A DNA stretch of 23,152 bases, taken from the IMG/VR virus record IMGVR_UViG_3300038361_000102, positions 1 to 23,152 of that record. One strand, 5' to 3'. The stretch is from a virus. Position numbers and translations under genes: made by a program. The notes under the pieces are model-generated. The model was not told the origin of the DNA. It did not search any database and saw only the letters and a program-made list of their open reading frames with translations. The number at the start of each line of letters is the position of its first letter. Position 1 is the stretch's first letter. Below are positions 1 through 7,818 of this stretch, in pieces.

Positions 1-54
1 ACCTAAAGTTTGTTGGTCTTCCGGCTCTCTGATTAGAACTAATTTTTTATCCAT
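1..54 (-). CDS. Partial gene, possibly DUF5675-like lysis-associated protein
   Basis: Only the first 18 codons are inside the window; the gene runs off the left edge. Its ATG (54-52) shares one base with the stop codon of the holin-like gene (TAATG), so it is the next gene of the same operon. The visible N-terminus (MDKKLVLIREPEDQQTLG) has the shape of the start of DUF5675-type phage proteins, in which a short basic strand is followed by a T-(I/L)-G turn. Those proteins are often found next to holins. The family guess rests on very few residues. Position after a holin-like gene supports a role in lysis, but an unrelated small protein is possible. Confidence 0.4.
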   Translation of the reverse strand, partial: MDKKLVLIREPEDQQTLG

Positions 55-419
55 TATTTTTTTTTGATTTTATTAATAATTCCTTCGGCAACTCCGCCGG
101 CAAAATAGAATCCAATTATCAAACTAAATGGTAAGCTAAGTGTGTTATTGTTTAGTTCTGCTAATATCTTTGCCGCCTCTATTGTTTCAAACCACACTGA
201 GAATGCTAATAGTATTGCTGACAATATCCACACAAACAAATAAACACAAGTAACAATCAACGCAATCAATCTTTGAGCAATTTTGTATGGTTCATATGCT
301 TTCAACGTATTAATCCAATTTGCCGCCTTTTCTTGTTTAGTGAAAAACACTTTGTCAATACCCTTTGCAGCTATATTCATTACTTTTTCGCTGCCAATAA
401 TTTTGCTGAATATACTCAT
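54..419 (-). CDS. Holin-like membrane protein
   Basis: A 121-residue protein with a hydrophobic segment at about residues 51-75, a second at about 95-112, an amphipathic N-terminus and a lysine-rich C-terminal end (NKIKKK). This size and layout fit small phage holins of the two-to-three-helix kind (GTA_holin_3TM-like), which collect in the inner membrane and open it to release endolysin. Its ATG overlaps the stop of the preceding membrane-protein gene by ATGA, and it is followed without a gap by the partial gene at the window edge, giving a lysis-cassette arrangement. I see no enzymatic motif. Holin is an inference from topology and position; another phage membrane protein cannot be excluded. 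Confidence 0.55.
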   Translation of the reverse strand: MSIFSKIIGSEKVMNIAAKGIDKVFFTKQEKAANWINTLKAYEPYKIAQRLIALIVTCVYLFVWILSAILLAFSVWFETIEAAKILAELNNNTLSLPFSLIIGFYFAGGVAEGIINKIKKK

Positions 420-676
420 TTTTTTAATAGTTCTTTAATATCCCTTTTTATTTCTTGCAATTCTAAAAATAAATACTCTCGATCGTTGTTGTAATCAATA
501 TAATTAATCTTTGATTTCATATCGGTTGTGATTAATTTTATCTGTATTTTGTTGTCCTCTGATTTCACAGAATTTATTTGGCTTAAGACAATTGTAGAAC
601 CTGCTACTGTCACTAACCCAACTATCAAAATAATTAATATTTGGTTCCTGAAATTTCTTAGATTTTTCTCGCTCAT
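416..676 (-). CDS. Small single-helix membrane protein with coiled-coil tail (spanin-like candidate)
   Basis: An 86-residue protein. Residues 12-32 form one strongly hydrophobic helix after a basic N-terminus, giving an N-in, C-out topology. The remaining 50 or so residues are charged and predicted helical, with a heptad-like stretch near the end (FLELQEIKRDIKELLKK). This is the layout of inner-membrane spanins or of holin accessory proteins. No separate lipoprotein partner is visible in the window, so spanin is only a candidate. Start and stop overlap both neighbours by ATGA, so it is translated with them as part of the same cassette. Confidence 0.5.
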   Translation of the reverse strand: MSEKNLRNFRNQILIILIVGLVTVAGSTIVLSQINSVKSEDNKIQIKLITTDMKSKINYIDYNNDREYLFLELQEIKRDIKELLKK

Positions 677-849
677 AATTTTTGTTTTAATGATTTGGCT
701 GGGTTTGCTTTCTCTTTCTCTTTGTTAATCAAAATTTGATTTTCAATTGCATGTAAATTTCTTTGAGCTTGTTCAATCTTTTTCATCTCAGCATAAGCCA
801 TCGATTCTAATCTTACAACTCCTAATTTTGTTATGTCAATAGTTTCCAT
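673..849 (-). CDS. Small charged helical protein, unknown function
   Basis: A 58-residue open frame starting at ATG 849 and ending in TGA that overlaps the next ATG (ATGA). Nearly the whole product looks like one amphipathic helix rich in Glu, Lys, Gln and Asn, with no cysteine and no membrane segment. The perfect ATGA coupling to the following membrane-protein gene, an A-rich leader before the ATG, and the lack of any other gene in this stretch support it being real. It may be a cytoplasmic partner of the lysis cassette or a small virion component. I do not recognise the family. Confidence 0.55.
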   Translation of the reverse strand: METIDITKLGVVRLESMAYAEMKKIEQAQRNLHAIENQILINKEKEKANPAKSLKQKL

Positions 850-891
850 CTTTAAATATTCGTTAAAAAAATTTGTACGAAAATAATAAAA

Positions 892-1227
892 TTAAGTTAC
901 AATTAATGTATTTGTTACATTCGTATATTGCGACAAATAAGCTATTATATTATTCGTTGCAAATAAAAGAATGTCATTTCCATTTTCCGCTGCATCATAA
1001 CCATAAATGAAATCAACCGGCAAATTGCTGTCTTGTCCGAGCGTAAACCGTCCTTTCATATCCAGTTTATTTTCAACATTTAATTCAAATGCAGATTCCG
1101 AGAAATACCAATTTATATCTCCGCTAACTTTTTCGCCACTTTCTGAAAGTGTGGGAACTACTCTACCATATATTCCCGTAAAATTTCCACCCTTGTACGA
1201 AACAGGGTCATTAATTATTATTGCCAT
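892..1227 (-). CDS. Unknown small protein of the fibre/lysis region
   Basis: A 111-residue protein, probably mostly beta strand, with no signal peptide, membrane segment or cysteine. It is rich in Asn, Gly, Ser and Thr, like phage surface or fibre-accessory proteins. It lies between the fibre gene and the lysis-like cassette on the same strand, separated by 18 bases from a 34-codon gene upstream. Position and composition suggest a fibre-associated or virion protein, but I do not recognise a family and give no function. Confidence 0.6.
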   Translation of the reverse strand: MAIIINDPVSYKGGNFTGIYGRVVPTLSESGEKVSGDINWYFSESAFELNVENKLDMKGRFTLGQDSNLPVDFIYGYDAAENGNDILLFATNNIIAYLSQYTNVTNTLIVT

Positions 1228-1245
1228 CTTAATTATCTTTTAATA

Positions 1246-1350
1246 TTAAATCAAATCCTGCGTGTGCATGTCGGGATTTGCACCAAATTTATTTATATAC
1301 GAATATCCAGAAATTTCACCTTCCGCAATACTTTGAAACCAATCTTTCAT
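1246..1350 (-). CDS. 34-residue peptide resembling the start of a phage structural domain
   Basis: A short frame starting 11 bases after the fibre gene stops. The peptide contains GEISGYSYINKFGANPDM, which resembles a motif I recall from the N-terminus of some phage virion proteins (roughly G-x-(P/S)-G-x-x-x-(V/I)-x-K-F-G-x-N-x-D), where it is normally followed by a much longer protein. Here it stops after DLI. It could be a genuine short virion peptide or a remnant of a larger gene cut by recombination. The A-rich leader before the ATG is typical of real starts in this window. Confidence 0.45.
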   Translation of the reverse strand: MKDWFQSIAEGEISGYSYINKFGANPDMHTQDLI

Positions 1351-1361
1351 AATCTTTTTTT

Positions 1362-3287
1362 TTAATTTATTATATGCCATTCCGAAGACCCGGCAATTAT
1401 TTGAATACAATTATATTTTCCTAATGTTTGAGTTGCTTGACCATCTATTGTCTCCGCTCCATTTCCATCAATGGTAACTGTGTATGTAGAATCAATGCTT
1501 TTAATATAGTATGTCCGGCCTGTTATCCCTGATAATGCAGGGAGTGTTATTGTTACTGTGTTGCTTGAACCATCGCAAATTATAACCTCCTCATCTGCTG
1601 CCGTATAATCAGCAGTTTTTGAAACTATTTCTTTTGCAGCACTTCCGCCATTGTGCAAATTAGAAGTCGGTGTCGTTCCTATCCCTACATTTTGCGAGGT
1701 GTCTATTTTAACAGCTTCAATTGCATCTGTATAAATTCCTAATTCATGATTCGTTCCTGTTCCAACCGCTCCGGCCGTGTTAAATGCTTGCACCAACACG
1801 GTAATCGAGGTCGTGGAGTTTTCTACGGTGATAGCTGGGGTGGTTGCTGATTTAATGTGCAATATTGTGGATGGTGTGGATTCTCCTATTCCTACGTCTC
1901 CTTTTAAAATTGTTTTTAAAATATTATCGTCTCCTAATGTTACAGAATTACTTCCATTTCCTGTTGCATTATATCCAAATACATTTTCATTAGTAACGCC
2001 TTCAGCTGAGACCTTTGTATTTGTTCCAACATATGTAGAATTATTAAAAACCTTTGCGCCTGTTGAACCATCTGCTAAATATCGTGCAGCTTGATACCCA
2101 ATTGCTTGAAAATTACTGCCCGACGTGTTAGAATATGCAGCTCGATACCCAATTGCTTGAAAATTACTGCCAGACGTGTTAGAATATGCAGCTTGATACC
2201 CAATTGCTTGAAATTTACCGCCCGACGTGTTAGAATATGCAGCTTGAGAGCCAATCGCCTGAAAATAACTGCCCGACGTGTTAGAATGTGCAGCGAAATA
2301 CCCAATTGCTTGAAAATTACCGCCCGATGTGTTAGAGCGTGCAGCGAAATACCCAATTGCTTGAAAATTACCGCCCGATGTGTTAGAATATGCAGCAGCA
2401 TAACCAATCGCTTGAAAATTACCGCTCGACGTGTTAGAATATGCAGCTCGATAACCAATCGCCTGAAAATTACTGCCCGACGTGTTAGAGCGTGCAGCTT
2501 GATAACCAATTGCCTGGAAATAGCTGCCAGATATGTTCACATATGCAGCTAAATAGCCAATCGCCTGAAAATAACCGCCAGATATGTTCACATATGCAGC
2601 TCGATAACCAATTGCCTGGAAATAGCTGCCAGATATGTTCACATATGCAGCTTGATAACCAATTGCGTCATTCTTTTGAGCAGTAGTCATTGCATTACCA
2701 GCACCAATACCAATTATTGTATTATACCTCCCATCAGTGCCAGCTGTATTAACTAAGTTTCTTCCACCTGTGCCAAAAACCACAGAGCCTAATAATGCGA
2801 CTTGATCAGGAAGATAAATAATAGATGTTCCATTGATAGCGATTTCACCATATACATCTAAAGCCTCCGAAGCTGTCGATCCGCCTATTGCTATTTTCCC
2901 ATTCCCTGCATCAATTAAAATAGAATCTGTTTTTATTAATGTTGTCGGAGTTATGGTCATTCCGGCTATTGTGCCTCTATCTATTATTGTTCTTTGCCTT
3001 ATATTTTCATACTGTGCAAATGAAATAACAGAGTAAACCGGAAAAGAAGATGTAAAATCATGGCTGTTAATTGATAAAGAAGTTGCATCTGCAACGGAAT
3101 CAGCCGATAAAGTGAATGTATCACTTTCTAAAGTGTGTGGATTTGTAATTGTTAATTCATCCCCGGAATAAAGAATTTCATCAATAATAGTTAATATTGA
3201 AATTGTTGTTGTAACACCAAAAAGCACTTCGTCAATATGTGAAATAGCATCAACCTCGATTAATTCTTTGTAATTTTTTACAGCCAT
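1362..3287 (-). CDS. Repeat-rich tail fibre / receptor-binding protein
   Basis: A 641-residue protein, very likely the host-contact fibre. Residues 1-130 look like a beta-rich attachment part. Residues about 130-200 carry typical fibre strands (KIAIGGSTASEALDV; NTIIGIGAGNAM). Residues 207-402 are a tandem array of 17-residue units of the form QAIGYxAAxSNTSGxNF, like the stacked coils of YadA-type trimeric adhesin heads. Further fibre-type segments follow (DVGIGESTP; NVGIGTTP), then a compact C-terminal beta domain (about 560-641), the likely receptor-binding tip. The ATG overlaps the stop of the connector gene by one base (TAATG). Unlike trimeric adhesins of bacteria it has no signal peptide or membrane anchor, consistent with a virion protein. 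Confidence 0.8.
   Translation of the reverse strand: MAVKNYKELIEVDAISHIDEVLFGVTTTISILTIIDEILYSGDELTITNPHTLESDTFTLSADSVADATSLSINSHDFTSSFPVYSVISFAQYENIRQRTIIDRGTIAGMTITPTTLIKTDSILIDAGNGKIAIGGSTASEALDVYGEIAINGTSIIYLPDQVALLGSVVFGTGGRNLVNTAGTDGRYNTIIGIGAGNAMTTAQKNDAIGYQAAYVNISGSYFQAIGYRAAYVNISGGYFQAIGYLAAYVNISGSYFQAIGYQAARSNTSGSNFQAIGYRAAYSNTSSGNFQAIGYAAAYSNTSGGNFQAIGYFAARSNTSGGNFQAIGYFAAHSNTSGSYFQAIGSQAAYSNTSGGKFQAIGYQAAYSNTSGSNFQAIGYRAAYSNTSGSNFQAIGYQAARYLADGSTGAKVFNNSTYVGTNTKVSAEGVTNENVFGYNATGNGSNSVTLGDDNILKTILKGDVGIGESTPSTILHIKSATTPAITVENSTTSITVLVQAFNTAGAVGTGTNHELGIYTDAIEAVKIDTSQNVGIGTTPTSNLHNGGSAAKEIVSKTADYTAADEEVIICDGSSNTVTITLPALSGITGRTYYIKSIDSTYTVTIDGNGAETIDGQATQTLGKYNCIQIIAGSSEWHIIN
2082..2669 (-). 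repeat. 51-bp tandem repeat array inside the fibre gene
   Basis: Eleven complete 51-base units plus a partial twelfth encode 17-residue repeats. The three units nearest the N-terminus share AAYVNISG, while the next eight share SNTSG or NTSS. This split suggests that the array grew by duplicating blocks. The unit length is a multiple of three, so gain or loss of units keeps the frame and only changes fibre length. The repeats also create spurious long open frames in other frames. Confidence 0.9.
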
Positions 3288-3790
3288 TAGATTTTTGTTA
3301 TTTCCGGCGGGTATATTTTTCGAACATTAGCACACTCCCAATATTCATATGTATCTGTATTATTATCAAGGAACAATTTTATTTCCTCCCATGCTCCAAA
3401 TGCCAATTGCCTTGCTCGGTTTTGTTTTGCTTTTATTTCTCCTATTTCAGCTTGCCGGCTTTCTGGAATGTTTTTCTTTACAAAGCCAGCAAATGTATCT
3501 TGCAATTTCGAGTCTGATAAATATTCTGAATAAATAAAAAATGCTAATACATACCGCAAACCTAACTGGGTATATGTAAAATCATTTGCAACAAATGTTC
3601 CACCATTTAGTAATTCAAGATATATTGCTGATGTTGAATTGTTCACTAAATCTTGATATAATTTTGTGCCAATTAATTTTTTCAACTCCCTTTCTTGGAC
3701 TTCCTCTGACCATTGAGCAAATCGGCTTTCATTATTCGCTGCAATTGGTTTAACTGATTGTTGTTTGTTAAATGATAATAATGCTGACAT
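3287..3790 (-). CDS. Head-tail connector protein (DUF6712-like)
   Basis: A 167-residue, mainly helical protein. The part around residues 28-60 (EVQERELKKLIGTKLYQDLVNN) followed by a helix containing YVLAFFIYSEYL matches my memory of the DUF6712/gp6-type adaptor of Bacteroidota phages. These form a ring below the portal and connect the head to the tail. It starts two bases after the portal stop, exactly where an adaptor is expected, and ends in a one-base overlap with the fibre gene. The role is inferred from pattern and position. Confidence 0.6.
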   Translation of the reverse strand: MSALLSFNKQQSVKPIAANNESRFAQWSEEVQERELKKLIGTKLYQDLVNNSTSAIYLELLNGGTFVANDFTYTQLGLRYVLAFFIYSEYLSDSKLQDTFAGFVKKNIPESRQAEIGEIKAKQNRARQLAFGAWEEIKLFLDNNTDTYEYWECANVRKIYPPEITKI

Positions 3791-3792
3791 GT

Positions 3793-5160
3793 TTATTCTG
3801 TTTTAGGTTTTGGAGTTCCGAGCATCTCTGTTGCTTTTTCTTTTGATATACCATAAATTTCTTCAACAATTGCAATGGCTGCCGATAAATCGGATGTTCC
3901 TTCACTTACTGATTGTTGTAATTGCATTAATGCAGTTACACCCCCAACAGACCCTTTTAACGCTGCTTGCGATTCTAAACGTTTAGATTCCGCAATGTCA
4001 ATAATTTCTTCTTCGTCTCCAAACTGCAACGGCCGAATTTCAAAATCTGTTATCGGTTCTTTCCAATGCTGAAAAATATCTTTGAAAATGTTTTCAATTA
4101 TTTGCCGGTCTTTTTTTGTCATTTCATTGTAGAAATCGGCAGCGGCTGTCAATGCTTCGCCGGAAGTTCCGCCCAATTTCCCTTCAACATATTCAATTAA
4201 AATTGTTGGAATTGCTTTATAGGCTTTGCGAATATTATTTGCAACTGACTTTTCATAATTGATAAATATTTTATCATTAACGGTTTGCTCAATTTTTTCA
4301 AATTTCAAACCATTATCAACAGTCATCCCGGTTGTCTCATCTTCAGTAATGTCATCTTCGATAAGCATAATAGATCCACGATTTTCTGCACCCTGAAATT
4401 CTTTTATTTTATCAACAAAATTTTGTTTGTCTTTTTTGTTTGCAAAATAAGCATGGCGAAGTATGTAACTTGCTGTAAAACCATTCCGCAAATCGCCGTT
4501 TTTATACTTAGAAATTTCGCTTTCTGTATCGGCATCGTCTTGAGCAACATCGATTGGCGATAAAGGATAATTATATTCATTATCTAAAAATTGATGATAA
4601 ACTTGCCCTTTATATTTTTCAAAACCGCCGGCGGTTGTTATTTGGGACGTGATAACTTCCGGTTTCATGTTAAAAACATTAACCTTTCTTATTTTCTTTT
4701 TCTCAATTTTACTTGATTTCGATTTATCCCAATTGTCGTAAATAGCAATTTTGCCTGTATATTCTGTATCATCCAAAAGGCCTAAGCGACAATTTTTAAA
4801 TAATAAAGGTTGCACGTCTGAAATATAAAATTTATCAGCACTTTCATAAGCAATATTTAAATGAATAAATGCTCCATTTTGATAAGCAACTGAATGTACG
4901 ATCCTTTCAAGCAAATCGTACATTGTTATCGGTTTATAATTAACCTCCCCGACAACTATTTTATTAATCTCATCACTGAACCCGGAGCCAGCCAAAAAGT
5001 TTGCATACATTTCTGCACTCGCTTTGCCAGTTGTGCTTGCAAGGATAATTCTTTCCATCCGAGATGGATAGGCATTATCAGCACCATTATTCATGATGCC
5101 AGCTTGCTTGTTTTCTTTTACAACCTTTCGAGGCTCTATTTTAATCAGTTCCGTTTTCAT
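3793..5160 (-). CDS. Portal protein
   Basis: A 455-residue protein, the usual size for a siphovirus portal, the dodecameric ring at the head vertex through which DNA is packaged. Features include an N-terminal NNGADNAYPSRMERII segment, a central stretch on a membrane-free alpha/beta core, the GGTSGEALTAAADFYNEMTK helix region typical of portals of Bacteroidota phages, and a helical C-terminus. I place the start at ATG 5160 rather than the in-frame TTG at 5166; the gene then overlaps the previous one by 20 bases. It lies directly before the connector gene. In most phages the portal directly follows the large terminase; here it is about 10 kb away. Confidence 0.75.
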   Translation of the reverse strand: MKTELIKIEPRKVVKENKQAGIMNNGADNAYPSRMERIILASTTGKASAEMYANFLAGSGFSDEINKIVVGEVNYKPITMYDLLERIVHSVAYQNGAFIHLNIAYESADKFYISDVQPLLFKNCRLGLLDDTEYTGKIAIYDNWDKSKSSKIEKKKIRKVNVFNMKPEVITSQITTAGGFEKYKGQVYHQFLDNEYNYPLSPIDVAQDDADTESEISKYKNGDLRNGFTASYILRHAYFANKKDKQNFVDKIKEFQGAENRGSIMLIEDDITEDETTGMTVDNGLKFEKIEQTVNDKIFINYEKSVANNIRKAYKAIPTILIEYVEGKLGGTSGEALTAAADFYNEMTKKDRQIIENIFKDIFQHWKEPITDFEIRPLQFGDEEEIIDIAESKRLESQAALKGSVGGVTALMQLQQSVSEGTSDLSAAIAIVEEIYGISKEKATEMLGTPKPKTE

Positions 5161-5653
5161 CTGCAATATCTACATTTGAAACTTTATGAAATCCATCTAA
5201 TTTATCATTATAAGCTTTGAATACTGTCCTCCGGTTATCGCCTGCAAATTTTTCTAATTGCTCAATAGTTTCACATTTATTAATTGCATCAATCAAATCA
5301 GCAGCGGTTAATTTTTCCGGCATCTTTTCAAATTTGTTTATCAATTTCGGATTTTCCTTCAGCAATTTTTTTGCCTTTTCATCAGTCATATTATAAACTG
5401 TAAAATGTTCATGTTTCCAATATATACGAACACCTTTTTTTAAAATATATTCTTGCTTTTTCGATTTCATCTTAAATTGTTTAATTCCGTTTTTTACTAA
5501 TTCGCTATAATACAACCTTATAGAGCGCTCGCAAAATTTTGGCGAAACACACCATAAAGCCGAATAAGTGTTTAAAACTAAGCGAGTCAATAAATCATCA
5601 GCTAACACTAATTCAATATCAACTCGCTTTATTTTTTCAATATCCGTTATCAC
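5141..5653 (-). CDS. Unknown protein between tail-tube-like and portal genes
   Basis: A 170-residue, charged, mostly helical protein. It starts with GTG in a GTGA overlap with the stop of the tail-tube-like gene, so translation is probably coupled. A central segment (YILKKGVRIYWKHEHFTVYNMTDEKAKKLLKENP) has the form of a small beta hairpin followed by a (L/M)TDExAxxLLxxNP helix that I recall from several phage hypothetical proteins in the same region. The C-terminus overlaps the portal gene. A tail-assembly or head-completion role is possible from its position, but I do not recognise it well enough to name it. Confidence 0.6.
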   Translation of the reverse strand: MITDIEKIKRVDIELVLADDLLTRLVLNTYSALWCVSPKFCERSIRLYYSELVKNGIKQFKMKSKKQEYILKKGVRIYWKHEHFTVYNMTDEKAKKLLKENPKLINKFEKMPEKLTAADLIDAINKCETIEQLEKFAGDNRRTVFKAYNDKLDGFHKVSNVDIADENGTD

Positions 5654-6228
5654 ACCGCCGGAGTTTCTAATGCTACTAATGCTGCTAAGCTTGTTGCATA
5701 ATCCGTATCAAAAAATACGTGTCTTGATACCGTAGAATCTTCCCCATCCTGCGTAGTCATTTCGATTGATTGAATTGCATTATTATCATTGCTTCGTCTT
5801 GTATCTGCACTTTTATAAAGTCCCGTTTCCAAACCATAAATTTCAAAAGCTCCATCGCCGGAAATACCTTTGTTTTTGTTTTCAACAATAATAACCAAAT
5901 CTTCCAAATCATCCAAATCTTCAACAACATCTGCATCAACGCCCCAGGGCTTGAAAGAGAAAAATTGTTTGTATCTTGAAGGTATGTCTTCAGCTACTAC
6001 AATGTCATGCCCTGCATTTTGCGACTTTTTAAAACCCTGCAAAACCCAAGCTTGTTTTGTTGATAACATTGTAATTGCTGATACTTCATTTCCATTTGAC
6101 CCATCATAAGTGATTGTGCTTATGTCGGTTCTATTCAATGCCCATGCCTTAACTTCCAAACCGGCAACCGGCGTTTGCGTATCACAATCATTTATTAAAT
6201 CAGCTGATATTCCTGTTGTACATCCCAT
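5650..6228 (-). CDS. Tail-tube-like protein
   Basis: A 192-residue beta-rich protein resembling the major tail tube proteins of Bacteroidota siphoviruses. These begin with a Cys-containing GIS-x-D/C strand, have a middle segment in which the chain ends with L-x-x-L-x-x-L-V-x-I-V-E-N-x-x-K-G, and then an F-E-(I/V)-Y-G-L-x-x-G-L motif; here all are visible (residues 1-15, about 104-120, about 127-136), plus a final FFDTDYATSLAAL. Such proteins stack into the tube through which DNA passes. It directly follows the capsid gene, and a perfect AGGAGG lies six bases before its ATG, suggesting high expression. A head-decoration protein is the main alternative. Confidence 0.6.
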   Translation of the reverse strand: MGCTTGISADLINDCDTQTPVAGLEVKAWALNRTDISTITYDGSNGNEVSAITMLSTKQAWVLQGFKKSQNAGHDIVVAEDIPSRYKQFFSFKPWGVDADVVEDLDDLEDLVIIVENKNKGISGDGAFEIYGLETGLYKSADTRRSNDNNAIQSIEMTTQDGEDSTVSRHVFFDTDYATSLAALVALETPAV

Positions 6229-6234
6229 TTTTTT

Positions 6235-6240
6235 CCTCCT
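6235..6240 (-). promoter_or_regulatory. Strong Shine-Dalgarno before the tail-tube-like gene
   Basis: On the minus strand AGGAGG stands six bases before ATG 6228, within the 15-base gap after the capsid stop codon. Other genes in this window start after A/T-rich leaders with no such motif, as is normal in Bacteroidota. Confidence 0.7.
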
Positions 6241-6243
6241 ATT

Positions 6244-7314
6244 TTAATATGCAGCTATGACCATGTAAGGCTCCAACATTTTTGCATCTAAATAAGATGC
6301 AACATCCATATAATGTTGTTTGTCTGTTCGGTCATAAAAAGCATCAAAGTTAGTAAAATCACCCTCGTCAGAAGTTCCAATTGGAATATTTGCTTTTGTG
6401 CTAAGATAAGCACGGTGAGGGAAATAATAAGTTGTCCCATTATCCCAATAAGCACGGATATTTCTATCCCAATCAGGACGTACAATAATAGGAATACCCC
6501 TGTATAGCCATTTTGTAGAACCTTCCTCAGTTTGCTGCAACATGAAGCCAAGTGATTGGTCTTCCAAATAATCCACCCAATTAGTGAACAAAGAATGAGT
6601 CAAAACAAACACCTTGTTTTCGGCAGCCATCAAACGAGCATCTGCATTATTATACAAATATCTCAAAGTTTTCAGACCTCTATCGGCAGCAAGAACAATT
6701 TGAGCAGCTTTAGAACCCAAACCATTTTCAGTAATTGTGTAACGAGTTGTTAATGACCCAGTTACTGCATCAATGATTTGCGGCCAGTAGCCATCAAACA
6801 AATTAAAATACGCTTTTGTTGTTCCGCTTGTTAAAAGCTCATCACCAGTCGCATCGCCAACAGGACTTGCATTTGTATCACCTAAAGCAGTTAATCTCAA
6901 AATTGCCTCAACCATCGAATTAACAACCATAGAAGCCAAGAAAGCCATCTGCTCATTGTCTACATCTTCCCATGTTGCCAAGCCAGACGGAGACCGTTTC
7001 CATAATTTGAAAAGCTGACTAATATCATTTTGACAATGAGTTAATCTTGCATCAAAAAGTTTTGGTTCCCATAATTTTTGGGTAACTGCAACGCCAGAGA
7101 CAGCGTTTGGAGTACACCCGCTTGATGCTTTTCCAATCATTCCGGCAACGCCGAAAAATGGAATTTGTGTACCCATTTGGACACCCGTATGGATGTCATT
7201 AGCGGCGGAGATTCTCCCGTCATCGCCATAAAGTTTTTCAAATACAACCTCCACGAAATCTCTCGCTTCTTCATTGTTCATTGTCAAACTCGATAAATCT
7301 ATTGCACTTGCCAT
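6244..7314 (-). CDS. Major capsid protein (HK97-fold expected)
   Basis: A 356-residue protein directly downstream of the protease/scaffold gene, the classical place for the capsid shell protein. It has an N-terminal helical arm, a long alpha/beta body with a segment on imported-shell contacts (WLYRGIPIIVRPDW, about residues 257-270) followed by aromatic strands (ATG-proximal motifs such as MNNEEARDFVEVVFEKLYGD), and a C-terminal end with HYMDVASYLDAKMLEPYMVIAAY. This pattern matches capsid proteins I know from Bacteroidota phages. There is no long charged N-terminal delta domain, consistent with a separate scaffold made by the upstream gene. Spaced six bases from the protease stop. Confidence 0.8.
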   Translation of the reverse strand: MASAIDLSSLTMNNEEARDFVEVVFEKLYGDDGRISAANDIHTGVQMGTQIPFFGVAGMIGKASSGCTPNAVSGVAVTQKLWEPKLFDARLTHCQNDISQLFKLWKRSPSGLATWEDVDNEQMAFLASMVVNSMVEAILRLTALGDTNASPVGDATGDELLTSGTTKAYFNLFDGYWPQIIDAVTGSLTTRYTITENGLGSKAAQIVLAADRGLKTLRYLYNNADARLMAAENKVFVLTHSLFTNWVDYLEDQSLGFMLQQTEEGSTKWLYRGIPIIVRPDWDRNIRAYWDNGTTYYFPHRAYLSTKANIPIGTSDEGDFTNFDAFYDRTDKQHYMDVASYLDAKMLEPYMVIAAY

Positions 7315-7320
7315 TTTGTT

Positions 7321-7818
7321 CTATTTTTTAGTTTTATAAATATGTCTGTTTTTTACGGTTCTTTCCGGATCAGGATTTCCATCCTTATCAAATTTAAAGG
7401 AACTTTTTATCTCAGTTTTAAAAGCTTCAAATTCTGTCTCAACTTTCGCCTGTGCAGATTTCAAAGTTTCAATTTCTGATTTCAAACTTTCGTTTTCAGT
7501 TTTTAAGGCTTCGATATCTTCACCTTCACCTTCGCCTTCGGGTTCTTTAATTTCTGTGATTTCGCCTGCCTCAAATGTTATTTCTTTGCCATCCGGCATT
7601 GTAATTACCCCAGTCGCTGGCGAACCATCAATTTTCACACCTTTCAAACCAACAGCAATTTCAGATTCCGTTTCAATATCGCCGAAATCAATTTCTTGAT
7701 CATTGGCATCTTTCAACATCAAATTTTTAATCTTGCTGCCGATAAATAAAGCTTTCACTTTATCAAAAAAGGAATCAAATTTTTTATCAATTTGCTCCTC
7801 TGTAATTTTGTTTTCCAT
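7321..7818 (-). CDS. Probable nested scaffold protein from an internal start
   Basis: In frame within the protease gene, ATG 7818-7816 would give a 165-residue protein beginning MENKITEEQIDKKFD. The preceding bases on the minus strand are strikingly A/T-rich (TTAATAAAAATACGAAC before ATG), like the leaders of the true gene starts here, while they encode an unstructured Asn/Lys linker between protease and scaffold parts. In lambda (C/Nu3) and similar phages the scaffold is made from just such an internal start. The product would be almost all helix and coiled coil. Inference, not proven. Confidence 0.5.
   Translation of the reverse strand: MENKITEEQIDKKFDSFFDKVKALFIGSKIKNLMLKDANDQEIDFGDIETESEIAVGLKGVKIDGSPATGVITMPDGKEITFEAGEITEIKEPEGEGEGEDIEALKTENESLKSEIETLKSAQAKVETEFEAFKTEIKSSFKFDKDGNPDPERTVKNRHIYKTKK

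Noticed and set aside
2075-2552. Long open frames on both strands across the fibre repeats
   Set aside because: They exist only because a 51-base unit without stop codons is repeated; the products are monotonous and lie in frames other than the fibre gene.
5161-5166. TTG start two codons before the portal ATG
   Set aside because: ATG 5160 follows two codons later and is a normal start; no support for TTG.
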